From Roseitalea sp964606055 (GTDB lineage: Bacteria; Pseudomonadota; Alphaproteobacteria; Rhizobiales; Rhizobiaceae), in contig CAZSFA010000030.1 of NCBI GenBank assembly GCA_964606055.1, forward strand, positions 1-24,226: a DNA stretch of 24,226 nt. The letters run 5' to 3'. Both the position numbers and the translations under genes were made by a program. Under the pieces are notes generated by a model. That model was not told the DNA's origin. It was given only the letters and a program-made list of their open reading frames with translations, and did no database searches. This document shows positions 1 to 7,267 of the stretch, piece by piece (the first letter of the stretch is position 1; each line of letters starts with the position of its first letter).

Positions 1-1034
1 TCGCGCGCCTTGAGCGCGATCGCGGTGGCGTAGGCGCTGTCATTGTTGGTGGCGATGACGATCCGTTTGCCCGGCAGCACGCCGTACATGCCGGCATAGC
101 GCTGCGCGGCGGAGGCGAGCATGACGCCGGGCACGTCATTGTCGGCAAAGACGAGCGGGCGCTCGATGGCTCCGGTCGCAAACGCCACATGCCCCGCGCG
201 GATGACCCAATGGCGTTCGCGCGGCTCGCCAGGGCCGGTCTGGCCGCGATGGTTGGCGACGCGCTCGACGGCGGCAAATCCCATGCCGTCGAGCGTACCC
301 CAGACAGTCGTGCGCACGAGCAGGCGAACGTTCGTCATCGCCGACAAGGCCGTGATCATCGCGCTGATGTCCGGATCGCCCGACCAGTTCGCATACCCGC
401 CAAGCGACGCGTCCGCCTCGCACACGATGACCTGCTGGTTGCGCCGCGCTGCGGTCAATGCCGCTTCGATGCCCGGCTTGCCCGAGCCGACGACCAGCGT
501 GTCGCAATGGGCGTGCACGCGCTCATAGCGCGCACCATCGGGCACGGTTCCGGTGGCGCCAAGCCCCGCCAGACGCCGCAACTGGCGCTCATACGTCATC
601 CAGGGGCGTATCGCGCTGGCAAGGCCGAATGTCGGCCCCATGAAGGCGCGGTACTCAAGGCCCGGCGCGGCCAGCACGCCCAGCGTCCGGCTCGCCGCCA
701 TCGCGTCGAACTCGAGGTTGGGATAGCGGTTCTGGCTCTCGCAGGTCAGCCCGTCATGGATCTCCAGTTCGGTCGCCGGCACGTTGGGCGTGCGCAGGCC
801 ATCGCCGTCGATGACGGTGACCAGCGCGTTGGGTTCTTCCATTCCGGCCGCCACGATGCCGCGCGGGCGATGCAGGCGCGCCGACCGGCCGACCACCACG
901 ACGCCGCTGGCCATCAAAGCGGACGCCAGCGTGTCGCCGGCAAGGCCGAAATACTGCTTGCCGTCGAAGACGAAGGTGACCGTCCTGGTCCGCTCGACGA
1001 TCTTGCCGCCGTTCGGACGGCGATACCCGCTCAT
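1..1034 (-). CDS. soxA: Sarcosine oxidase alpha subunit, N-terminal part (runs off left edge)
   Basis: Large subunit of heterotetrameric sarcosine oxidase, which oxidatively demethylates sarcosine in the cytoplasm to glycine, passing the one-carbon unit to tetrahydrofolate. About 344 residues are present, against roughly 950-1000 in the family; the C-terminus lies beyond base 1. The N-terminal 2Fe-2S-ferredoxin-like domain of the family is recognisable from GDTLA (about residues 33-37), HRPRG (55-59) and EEPNALV (66-72). A Rossmann dinucleotide-binding motif follows at about 183-188, reading GSGKPG where the family commonly has GGGPAG; the GxGxxG glycines are kept. A typical ERPLVF plus DNDVPGVMLASAA stretch follows. 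The ATG overlaps the soxD stop as ATGA (1034-1031), indicating translational coupling. The order soxB-soxD-soxA is canonical, so soxG would be expected just outside the window. The identification is secure; the exact substrate is less certain because the SoxB partner is divergent. Confidence 0.9.
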   Translation of the reverse strand, partial: MSGYRRPNGGKIVERTRTVTFVFDGKQYFGLAGDTLASALMASGVVVVGRSARLHRPRGIVAAGMEEPNALVTVIDGDGLRTPNVPATELEIHDGLTCESQNRYPNLEFDAMAASRTLGVLAAPGLEYRAFMGPTFGLASAIRPWMTYERQLRRLAGLGATGTVPDGARYERVHAHCDTLVVGSGKPGIEAALTAARRNQQVIVCEADASLGGYANWSGDPDISAMITALSAMTNVRLLVRTTVWGTLDGMGFAAVERVANHRGQTGPGEPRERHWVIRAGHVAFATGAIERPLVFADNDVPGVMLASAAQRYAGMYGVLPGKRIVIATNNDSAYATAIALKAR

Positions 1035-1429
1035 GGATCGGCCCCCGGATCGGTGGCGGTGGCATCNNNNNNNNNNNNNNNNNNNNNNNNNNNNNNNNNN
1101 NNNNNNNNNNNNNNNNNNNNNNNNNNNNNNNNNNNNNNNNNNNNNNNNNNNNNNNNNNNNNNNNNNACGGGCTGGCCGAGCATGAACACCGCCGCGATCG
1201 CATGGGTCGCCGTGTTGCGCTGGACGCGCAGATGCGCCCGACATCCGCCGACATGCTGCCAGATCTCGACATGATCGCCGGCCGGGTTCCTCCGGTCGTA
1301 GACATATTGCGCCCAGACCGTCTGCTCGTCGGCACCTGGCTGCGGCCGGTCGGCGGCGTTGTCGGCATCGCCGCGACAGGCGAACTCGTTCGCCGGGCGG
1401 GGGCCGCAATGGGGGCAGGGAATGATCAC
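1031..1429 (-). CDS. soxD: Sarcosine oxidase delta subunit (interrupted by assembly gap)
   Basis: Small zinc-binding subunit of heterotetrameric sarcosine oxidase. The sequence opens with the family signature MIIPCPHCG and has Cys5, Cys8, His59 and Cys63 in the spacing expected for the zinc site of SoxD. The region WxQYVYxRxNPxGxHxExWxHxxGC (about 39-63) matches the family pattern closely. Translation starts at GTG 1429; no alternative ATG precedes the first zinc cysteine. The gene lies 31 nt downstream of soxB and ends in an ATGA overlap with soxA. The middle is lost in 100 N, so the nominal 132 residues is an artefact and the true length is probably nearer 100. Whether the reading frame is continuous across the gap cannot be seen. 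Confidence 0.88.
   Translation of the reverse strand: MIIPCPHCGPRPANEFACRGDADNAADRPQPGADEQTVWAQYVYDRRNPAGDHVEIWQHVGGCRAHLRVQRNTATHAIAAVFMLGQPXXXXXXXXXXXXXXXXXXXXXXXXXXXXXXXXXXDATATDPGADP
1067..1166. other. Assembly gap (100 N)
   Basis: Exactly 100 unresolved bases, the conventional placeholder for a gap of unknown length. It falls inside soxD. The residues on either side (about 87 before and 11 after) already add up to about 98, close to the usual size of the delta subunit, so the true missing length may be very small. Confidence 0.97.
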
Positions 1430-1460
1430 CGCACCCGAACCCCGCGCGATGCCGTGCCGG

Positions 1461-2717
1461 TCAGTTGAGCCATTGCATCGGCCTGGCCGGTGTTTCGTTC
1501 AGCACAAAGCCGCGATGGAACCGGTCGAGCGAGAACGGCGCTGCCAGAGGGTGCGGGCGGTTCTGCGCGATGGTGTGGGCGAAGCACCAGCCGGCAACGG
1601 GTGCGGCGCCGGCAGCCGACCGTCCCCAGCCGACGCTGAGATAAAGACCCGGGCGGGTCCCGGCGGTGATGATCGGGGCGCCGTCCATGGTCTCGTCGAC
1701 CGTCTCCGAGCCCTGCGTCAACACTCTGAGGCGGGCAAGGGCGGGAAAGCGGCCGGTCACAGCGTTGGCCATTTCCTGCCTGGCGGTCAGGCTGCCGATG
1801 CGTGCGTACGAGTTGAACCGGTCGGCCGGGCCATCGAGAACGAGATTGCCGTGCCGCGACTGCGCCATGCGGTATCGATCATCGCCCAACACGACGACCG
1901 GATCGAGGCAGCGCTTGACCGGCTCGGTCGCAAGGCCCTGCAGGGTTCGGGTTTCGATCGGCAGGCGCTCGATACCCGCATGTCGTGCAAGCGGGCTTGC
2001 GCCGCCGGGCACCGCGATGGCGATCTTGCGGCCGTAAATGTCCCCGCGTGACGTGCGCACGCCGGTGACGCGCGCGCCATCGAGGATGAGGTCGGTGACC
2101 TGGCAGTTCTCGACGATGTCGACACCGCGCCGGTCGGCGGCGCGCGCATAGCCCCAGACCGTTGCGGTGTGGTCGGCCAGGCCGGCTTGCGACTGCTCAA
2201 GTCCGCAACTTGCCCGGTTCTGGCCCCGGTCGGAGACATCGAGCGCCGGCAGGGCGGTCTTGAGCGACTGGGTGTCGAGCATCCGTGCGGGCAGGCCCTT
2301 CAGCGCCATCGCATTGCCGCGCGCGGCGAGCGCGTCCTCCTGCCCGGGCGTTTCGACCAGCGTGATCGCGCCGCGCTGGCTGTACATGACGTTGAAGCCC
2401 AGTTCGTGCGACAGGTTCTGCCACAGTTTCAGGTTTTGCGCGTGCAGGTCGATGTTCGCGTCCAGCCGTGGTTCGGCATGGACGATCGCCGCATCATGGG
2501 CGCGATCGTCGGCGCCCAGCCAGCCTGCATCGATCACCGCCACATTTTGCTGGTCATGCTCGCGTGCCAGATAATAGCCGGTCGCGACCCCAAGGCTGCC
2601 GCCGCCGATGATGACAACGCCATAGGCCGGCTTGGGATCGGGACTGCGCCAAAAGGCGCCGCGTTTTGATCGGCGCTGCGCGCGCCGTGAGACCTTGGAG
2701 GCTTTGGGCTCCGCCAT
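1461..2717 (-). CDS. soxB: Sarcosine oxidase beta-like subunit, divergent active-site motifs
   Basis: FAD-dependent amine oxidase subunit of the sarcosine oxidase complex; 418 residues, near the usual length. The N-terminal FAD motif is intact (VVIIGGGSLG, residues 34-43), as are FNVMYSQRG (108-115) and the histidine (His183, in ADHTATVWGYAR) that aligns with the covalent-FMN histidine of characterised beta subunits. The C-terminal LYLSVGWG and AHTIA...PFSLDRF segments also fit. Two blocks that are normally near invariant are degenerate. The RNTTIIRSNY region after the first FAD strand is replaced by a charged, unrelated-looking stretch (about 69-85), and GTGGFKxTPG becomes GRSAAGAAPVAG (365-376). 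A basic N-terminal extension precedes the first beta strand. Start ATG 2717 has GAGGGG about 10 nt upstream. The protein may have a changed substrate or reduced activity; the operon context still argues for a SoxB role. Confidence 0.85.
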   Translation of the reverse strand: MAEPKASKVSRRAQRRSKRGAFWRSPDPKPAYGVVIIGGGSLGVATGYYLAREHDQQNVAVIDAGWLGADDRAHDAAIVHAEPRLDANIDLHAQNLKLWQNLSHELGFNVMYSQRGAITLVETPGQEDALAARGNAMALKGLPARMLDTQSLKTALPALDVSDRGQNRASCGLEQSQAGLADHTATVWGYARAADRRGVDIVENCQVTDLILDGARVTGVRTSRGDIYGRKIAIAVPGGASPLARHAGIERLPIETRTLQGLATEPVKRCLDPVVVLGDDRYRMAQSRHGNLVLDGPADRFNSYARIGSLTARQEMANAVTGRFPALARLRVLTQGSETVDETMDGAPIITAGTRPGLYLSVGWGRSAAGAAPVAGWCFAHTIAQNRPHPLAAPFSLDRFHRGFVLNETPARPMQWLN

Positions 2718-2849
2718 GGTCCGATTACCCCTCGTCGAGCCGCCGGCTGTTGGATATGCAGGCGCGGCCGGTCGCGCGTGTCACGCGGCCATTGCGGCAT
2801 AGCTACGATGCGGCGACCCCGTGCCGCAAGCTTTGCACCATGGCTGGCG

Positions 2850-2878
2850 TTCACCAATTGTGTTTGTCCGATTACAAT
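2850..2878 (+). promoter_or_regulatory. Candidate sigma-70-type promoter for the MscS gene
   Basis: TTCACC (2850-2855), a 17-nt spacer and TACAAT (2873-2878) lie in the divergent soxB/MscS intergenic region. Each hexamer is a fair match to the consensus (4/6 and 5/6). Transcription would begin near 2885, just upstream of the chosen ATG at 2901. This also argues against translation starting further upstream at 2778. Confidence 0.4.
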
Positions 2879-2900
2879 TTGCAGCCAACGGGTTTATGCG

Positions 2901-5333
2901 ATGGTTATGAGCATGTTGCGGCAAATTGTTTTCATATTGGCAATGGTGCTCCTGTGCGCGGTCGCGACGGCGCAACCGGACCCGATGTCGGGCGAGGAGC
3001 GCGTCGATGCGCTGACCGCCCAGGTCGAGCGGCTGGCCGTGCTGTTCGCCGTCGCCGAGACCGACGATGGCGCGCTGGTCGAGTTGGGCTCGGCGCTCAG
3101 CGCAATCCAGGACGATCTGATCGATGCCGGCGCCGACCTTACGCCGCGGCTGTCGGAGATCCGGACACGGCTCGATCAGCTCGGCGTGGTGCCCGCCGAG
3201 GAAGAACCCGAACTGATCGTCGAGGAGCGCATCGCGCTGAGCGAGGAGCGGGCGCTGATCAACCGGCAGATCGGTATCCTCGAGGAACAATCGATCGCCG
3301 CGCGCGTGTTGGCGGACGCGGTCGCCGAGCGCCGGCGCACACTGTTCGCCGAAACGCTGGCGCGACGCTACGATCTGCGCGAGGCGTTCGGCCCCAATCT
3401 GTGGACCGACCTTGCCCAGCGCGCCCGGTCGCTTGAGCGGCGTGTGCGCAGTTGGGCCATCGCCAGCTGGCGTATGGAGCCAAGCGTCGTGTGGAGCGGA
3501 TTGGCGCTGATCGTCTTCCTTGGCGCGATCGCCGCGCTGGCCCATCGGCGGCTGCGGCCGGTCTGGAGCGTACGCTACCGCGGCGAGGGCGAGCCGCGCA
3601 GTTTCGAGCGGCTGGCAAACGCCTTCTGGTTCACCTTCCTGCCGACCGTCTTGTTGTGGGGGTTCCTGATCCTGTCGCTGCGCGGCCTTCAGCAGATCGG
3701 GCTGTTGCGGCAGGACATTTTCGACATCGCGTTCAGCCTCGCCTGGGGCACGGCGATCATCTATCTGGTCTGGCGCCTGTCGCAGGCCATGTTTGCGCCC
3801 CGCGCGCCGCATTGGCGCCTGATCAAGGTCACCGACAGCGCCGCCTGGCGGCTTGAAGTGCTGACCATGCTGATGGCGCTGGTCACCGTGACCGACTCGG
3901 TCGTGGCGCAGATCGAGGCGGTCGTCGGAACCTCGTTGTCGATCACCATCACGCGCAGCCTGATTTCGAGCCTTGGCGTTGGCGCGCTCCTGCTGATCGT
4001 TGCGTTCGTGCGGCCGTTTCCGCCCCGGCACGAGGCCGAGCGGGCGGCGCCCTGGCCGGTGTGGGTCATCTGGTCGCTGATCATCGTCGGCGCGGCGCTG
4101 ATCGGCGCGGCGCTGGCCGGCTATGTCGGTTTTGCCCGGTTTGCCGCCCAGCAGATCGTGGTGACGGGCGCGATCCTGGTGACGATGTATCTTGGCCATC
4201 TGGTGGCCCGGTCGATCGGCCGCGACGGGGGCCTGCTGGAATCGGGTCTTGGCAGACGGCTGGCCGAACAGCACAAGGTCGGCGAAGCCGTCATCAACCA
4301 GCTCGGCCTGATCGCCAGCGCAGGGCTGACATTCGTGGTCCTCGTCATTGGCGTGCCGATCCTGGCGCTGTTCTGGGGATTCCGCTGGGCCGAAATCCAA
4401 CTCGCCGTCTACCGGTTCTTCACCAACATCACCGTCGGGTCGGTGTCGATCTCGATCACGTCGATCGCCATCGGCGTTGCGATGTTCGCGCTCGGCTTCT
4501 GGCTGACGCGGCGTTTCCAGCGCTGGCTCGACGGCAGCATCCTGGAACGCACGCGCGTGGAGGCCGGCGCGCGCAACTCGATCCGCACGGCGGTCGGCTA
4601 TCTGGGCGTTGCGATTGCGGCGATGATCGGCCTGTCGGTCGCCGGCTTCAATCTCAGCCAGATCGCGCTGGTCGCGGGCGCATTGTCGGTTGGCATCGGC
4701 TTCGGGCTGCAGAACATCGTCAACAACTTCGTCTCGGGGCTGATCCTGCTTGCCGAGCGGCCGTTCAAGACCGGCGATATCATCGAGGCGGGCGGCTATG
4801 TCGGGGTCGTCACCAACATCAATGTGCGCGCCACCGAAATCCGCCTGTTCGATCGCAAGACGCTGATCCTGCCCAACGCCGAACTGATCAACCAGCCGGT
4901 GTCCAACTGGATGCACCGCAACACGCTGGGGCGTGTCGAAATCCGGGTGGGGGTCGCCTATGGCAGCGACGCGCGCAAGGTGCACGATGTGCTGTTGGCG
5001 ATCGCCGAGGGGCATCCGGACACGCTGTCCAATCCCGAACCCTTCGTCGCCTTCGACAACTTCGGCGACTCCTCGCTCGACTTCGTGCTCTACGCCTATC
5101 TTGCCGATGTGACGCTCGGGCTTGGCGTGCGCACCGAACTGCGCATGCAGATCCTGGAACGGTTCGCCGAGGAGGGCATTGAAATCCCGTTCCCGCAGCG
5201 CGATGTGCATCTGCGCATGGTGGGCGACAAGGCGCCGCCAGCGCCGATGGCGCCCTATGTGCCCGGACCGGTGTCGCACGGGCACGATCCCGAGGTCTTC
5301 GATTCCAACCCGCGAGGTGGCGATGATGACTGA
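2901..5333 (+). CDS. Large MscS-family mechanosensitive channel
   Basis: Inner-membrane channel of the MscS superfamily, expected to open under membrane tension and release solutes during hypo-osmotic shock. It has 810 residues, much larger than E. coli MscS and similar in plan to YbiO/MscK-type channels. A signal peptide (about residues 1-24, ending near AVATAQ) precedes a charged, probably helical periplasmic domain (about 30-190) resembling DUF3772-type N-termini. Multiple membrane segments follow. The diagnostic pore helix reads GLQNIVNNFVSGLILL from about residue 602, followed by ERPFKTGD and the beta domain with ILPNAELINQPVSNW, then the alpha/beta C-terminal domain ending in EIPFPQRDVHLR. 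ATG 2901 was chosen because the hydrophobic signal begins directly after it; ATG 2907 and 2913 are alternatives. The reading frame is open further upstream, but that part looks noncoding. The stop overlaps the next gene. Confidence 0.92.
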   Translation: MVMSMLRQIVFILAMVLLCAVATAQPDPMSGEERVDALTAQVERLAVLFAVAETDDGALVELGSALSAIQDDLIDAGADLTPRLSEIRTRLDQLGVVPAEEEPELIVEERIALSEERALINRQIGILEEQSIAARVLADAVAERRRTLFAETLARRYDLREAFGPNLWTDLAQRARSLERRVRSWAIASWRMEPSVVWSGLALIVFLGAIAALAHRRLRPVWSVRYRGEGEPRSFERLANAFWFTFLPTVLLWGFLILSLRGLQQIGLLRQDIFDIAFSLAWGTAIIYLVWRLSQAMFAPRAPHWRLIKVTDSAAWRLEVLTMLMALVTVTDSVVAQIEAVVGTSLSITITRSLISSLGVGALLLIVAFVRPFPPRHEAERAAPWPVWVIWSLIIVGAALIGAALAGYVGFARFAAQQIVVTGAILVTMYLGHLVARSIGRDGGLLESGLGRRLAEQHKVGEAVINQLGLIASAGLTFVVLVIGVPILALFWGFRWAEIQLAVYRFFTNITVGSVSISITSIAIGVAMFALGFWLTRRFQRWLDGSILERTRVEAGARNSIRTAVGYLGVAIAAMIGLSVAGFNLSQIALVAGALSVGIGFGLQNIVNNFVSGLILLAERPFKTGDIIEAGGYVGVVTNINVRATEIRLFDRKTLILPNAELINQPVSNWMHRNTLGRVEIRVGVAYGSDARKVHDVLLAIAEGHPDTLSNPEPFVAFDNFGDSSLDFVLYAYLADVTLGLGVRTELRMQILERFAEEGIEIPFPQRDVHLRMVGDKAPPAPMAPYVPGPVSHGHDPEVFDSNPRGGDDD

Positions 5334-5628
5334 ACGCAGAGGCGTTGGCGCCGCGCGTTGGGCGGCGTTGGCATTGGCATCGGCATGGATGATTGTCGCG
5401 GTCGCGACTGTTCCGGCAATGGCGGCCAGTGTCACAAATCAGGACAGCGAAGCGCAGATGCTGATCGTCACCGAGCGCGGCATCAAGACCGAGGTGGTGA
5501 TCGCCGGCGGCGAAACGATGGTGATGTGCCCGACCGGATGCTTCATCACCACGCCCAATGGAGATCGCGCGGTGCTGCGCGGCGGCGAAACGATCGACCT
5601 GATCTCGGGCGCCGCCGTCATCAACTGA
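5323..5628 (+). CDS. Small exported protein of unknown function
   Basis: About 101 residues with a clear signal peptide (hydrophobic ALALASAWMIVAVATV, then PAMA-A), so probably periplasmic. The mature part is about 65 residues and looks beta-rich. It has a CPTGC pair of cysteines in MVMCPTGCFITTPNGDRAV and two GGET turns (AGGETMVMC and RGGETIDLI), suggesting a small two-fold beta repeat. The cysteines could form a disulfide. The gene overlaps the MscS stop by 11 nt, with two adjacent ATG codons (5323 and 5326) behind GAGGTGG, so translation is coupled to the channel gene. I do not recognise a characterised family. The overlap suggests a role linked to the channel or to the envelope, but nothing in the sequence demonstrates it. 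Confidence 0.75.
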   Translation: MMTERRGVGAARWAALALASAWMIVAVATVPAMAASVTNQDSEAQMLIVTERGIKTEVVIAGGETMVMCPTGCFITTPNGDRAVLRGGETIDLISGAAVIN

Positions 5629-5711
5629 CCACGCTCGATTTGCCGGCATTTGTCTCAAAAGATGTGGCGAACTATACGTTCCGGTAACCACTGCCGCCAA
5701 ATGAGCGTGGT
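5628..5711. repeat. Long imperfect inverted repeat after the small exported gene
   Basis: The arm ACCACGCTCGATTTG (5628-5642) pairs with CAAATGAGCGTGGT (5698-5711), giving 14 base pairs with one bulged G, around a loop of about 55 nt. The left arm begins at the last base of the preceding stop codon. The loop contains a smaller GAAC/GTTC hairpin around TATAC. No T-run follows the right arm, so it is not a standard intrinsic terminator. It could be a 3' stabilising or Rho-related structure, or a leader element for the operon starting at 5807. A TTGACC hexamer at 5735-5740 could be a -35 box for that operon, but I see no convincing -10. Confidence 0.55.
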
Positions 5712-5806
5712 TTATGGCCCGTTAACCGCTCTCGTTGACCGCATTTTGCCGCCGATTGCGCTATTGAACGTCCCTGTTTCAAGCACCAGCCGCAGGGGTG
5801 ACGTTC

Positions 5807-7267
5807 ATGGACGCCCGCGTCAACGATAGCGCCATCGCGTTGGCCGTCGATCTGGACGGCACGCTGATCGCCGGTGACCTGTTGTGGGAATGCGCCTTCC
5901 AGCTTGTGCGCCGCAACCCGCTCTTCGTGTTCCTGTTTCCGCTGTGGCTTTCGCGCGGCAAGGCCCGCTTCAAGCACGAAGTGTTCAGCCGCGTCGACAT
6001 TGATCCTGCCGCGCTTGCCTACCGGCCGGAGGTTTTGGCGTTTCTCAAGGCGCAAAAGGCGCGCGGGCGGACGCTCGTTCTGGCGACGGCCAGTTGCCAG
6101 CACAAGGCCGACCAGATCGCTGCGCATCTGGGCGTGTTCGACCACGCGATCGGATCGACCGTCGACATCAACCTGAAATCACGCGCCAAGCGCGAACGGC
6201 TGGTCGCCGACCATGGCGATGCCGGCTTCGACTATATCGGCAACAGCGGTGACGACGTTGCGATCTTCGAGGCGGCGCGCCGCGCGCATCTGGTCGCGCC
6301 CGATCGCGCTGCGCGCGCCTGGGGCGAAACCCATGGCGGCATGATGCTCTCCGACCCCGGGGCGGTGACGCTCAAGGATGTCGCCAGGATGCTGCGCGTC
6401 CATCAATGGGCCAAGAACTCGCTGATCGCGGTGCCGATGGTGCTCGATCACCGTTTGTTCGATCCGGCGGCCATCGTGCTGGTCGCGGCGGCATGCGTTG
6501 CGTTTTCGCTGCTCGCATCGGCCGTCTACATCTTCAACGACCTGTTCGATCTGGCGATGGATCGCCAGCACCCGACCAAGCGCAAACGGCCGCTGGCCTC
6601 GGGCCGCATCGACCCGGCGACGGGCGTCAAGGTCGCGCTCGGCCTGATCGCGCTGTCGCTGGTGATCACCGTCATGCTGCCGCCGATGTTCGGGCTGGTT
6701 CTTGCCGCCTATCTGGTGCTGACCACCGCCTATTCGATCAAGGTCAAGCGTTGGCTGCTTCTGGACGTTCTGACGCTCGCCGGCCTTTACACGGTACGCA
6801 TCATCGCGGGCATCGCGGTGATCGGCGCCGAAGCGTCCTACTGGCTTCTGGCGTTCTCGGTGTTCTTCTTCCTGTCGCTGGCGCTGGTCAAACGATACGT
6901 CGAGCTCGACCATGCCAAAATCTCGGAGAAAGAGCGGCTTTCGGGGCGCGGTTACCGCCCCGAGGACAAGGAGGTCATCGCCCAGGCCGGCATGGCATCC
7001 GGCTTTGCGGCGATCGTGGTTCTGGCGCTCTATCTGGACAGCGAGGCCGTTCACCAACTCTACCAGCATCCGTGGCTGATCTGGCCGATCTGCCCGCTGG
7101 TCCTGTACCTGATCATGCGGATCTGGATCCTCGCCAAGCGCAAGGAGTTCAATGACGATCCGGTCGTGTTCATCGCCACCGACTGGCGCAGCCAGATCAT
7201 GATCGCGTTCGGTGCGCTGCTGATGGCTTTTGCCGGGGTGTTCGACATTGTCCCAACCGCGCTTTGA
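5807..7267 (+). CDS. HAD phosphatase-UbiA prenyltransferase fusion (decaprenyl-phosphate phosphoribosyltransferase-like)
   Basis: A 486-residue bifunctional membrane protein. Residues about 10-175 form a HAD hydrolase domain: AVDLDGTL (nucleophile Asp15, acid Asp17), motif II in LVLATAS (about 90-96), a Lys in NLKSRAK, and the terminal acidic motif GNSGDD (about 145-150). From about 190 to the end it is a UbiA-type integral membrane prenyltransferase with NDxxDxxxDxxHPxKxxRPLASG (Asn244, Asp245, Asp248, Asp252) and the second motif YSIKVKRWLLLDVLTLA. The closest characterised type I recognise is DPPR synthase (Rv3806c), which joins 5-phosphoribosyl-PP to decaprenyl phosphate. The HAD domain plausibly removes the 5-phosphate to give polyprenyl-P-ribose. 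ATG 5807 follows AGGGG with good spacing; a GTG at 5798 is the alternative. It overlaps the next gene by 20 nt. Other polyprenyl or aromatic substrates remain possible. Confidence 0.88.
   Translation: MDARVNDSAIALAVDLDGTLIAGDLLWECAFQLVRRNPLFVFLFPLWLSRGKARFKHEVFSRVDIDPAALAYRPEVLAFLKAQKARGRTLVLATASCQHKADQIAAHLGVFDHAIGSTVDINLKSRAKRERLVADHGDAGFDYIGNSGDDVAIFEAARRAHLVAPDRAARAWGETHGGMMLSDPGAVTLKDVARMLRVHQWAKNSLIAVPMVLDHRLFDPAAIVLVAAACVAFSLLASAVYIFNDLFDLAMDRQHPTKRKRPLASGRIDPATGVKVALGLIALSLVITVMLPPMFGLVLAAYLVLTTAYSIKVKRWLLLDVLTLAGLYTVRIIAGIAVIGAEASYWLLAFSVFFFLSLALVKRYVELDHAKISEKERLSGRGYRPEDKEVIAQAGMASGFAAIVVLALYLDSEAVHQLYQHPWLIWPICPLVLYLIMRIWILAKRKEFNDDPVVFIATDWRSQIMIAFGALLMAFAGVFDIVPTAL

Noticed and set aside
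61..140. Possible frameshift in soxA near the left edge
   Set aside because: On careful reverse complementing the frame reads through without interruption (ASAAQRYAGMYGVLPGKR).
2778..2900. Upstream extension of the MscS frame
   Set aside because: Would put 41 unlikely residues before the signal peptide and lie upstream of the candidate promoter.
2781..5435. Very long open frame antisense to the MscS gene
   Set aside because: Low-complexity, Asp/Gln/Arg/His-rich translation with no domain logic; a typical GC-rich shadow of the channel gene, which has clear motifs.
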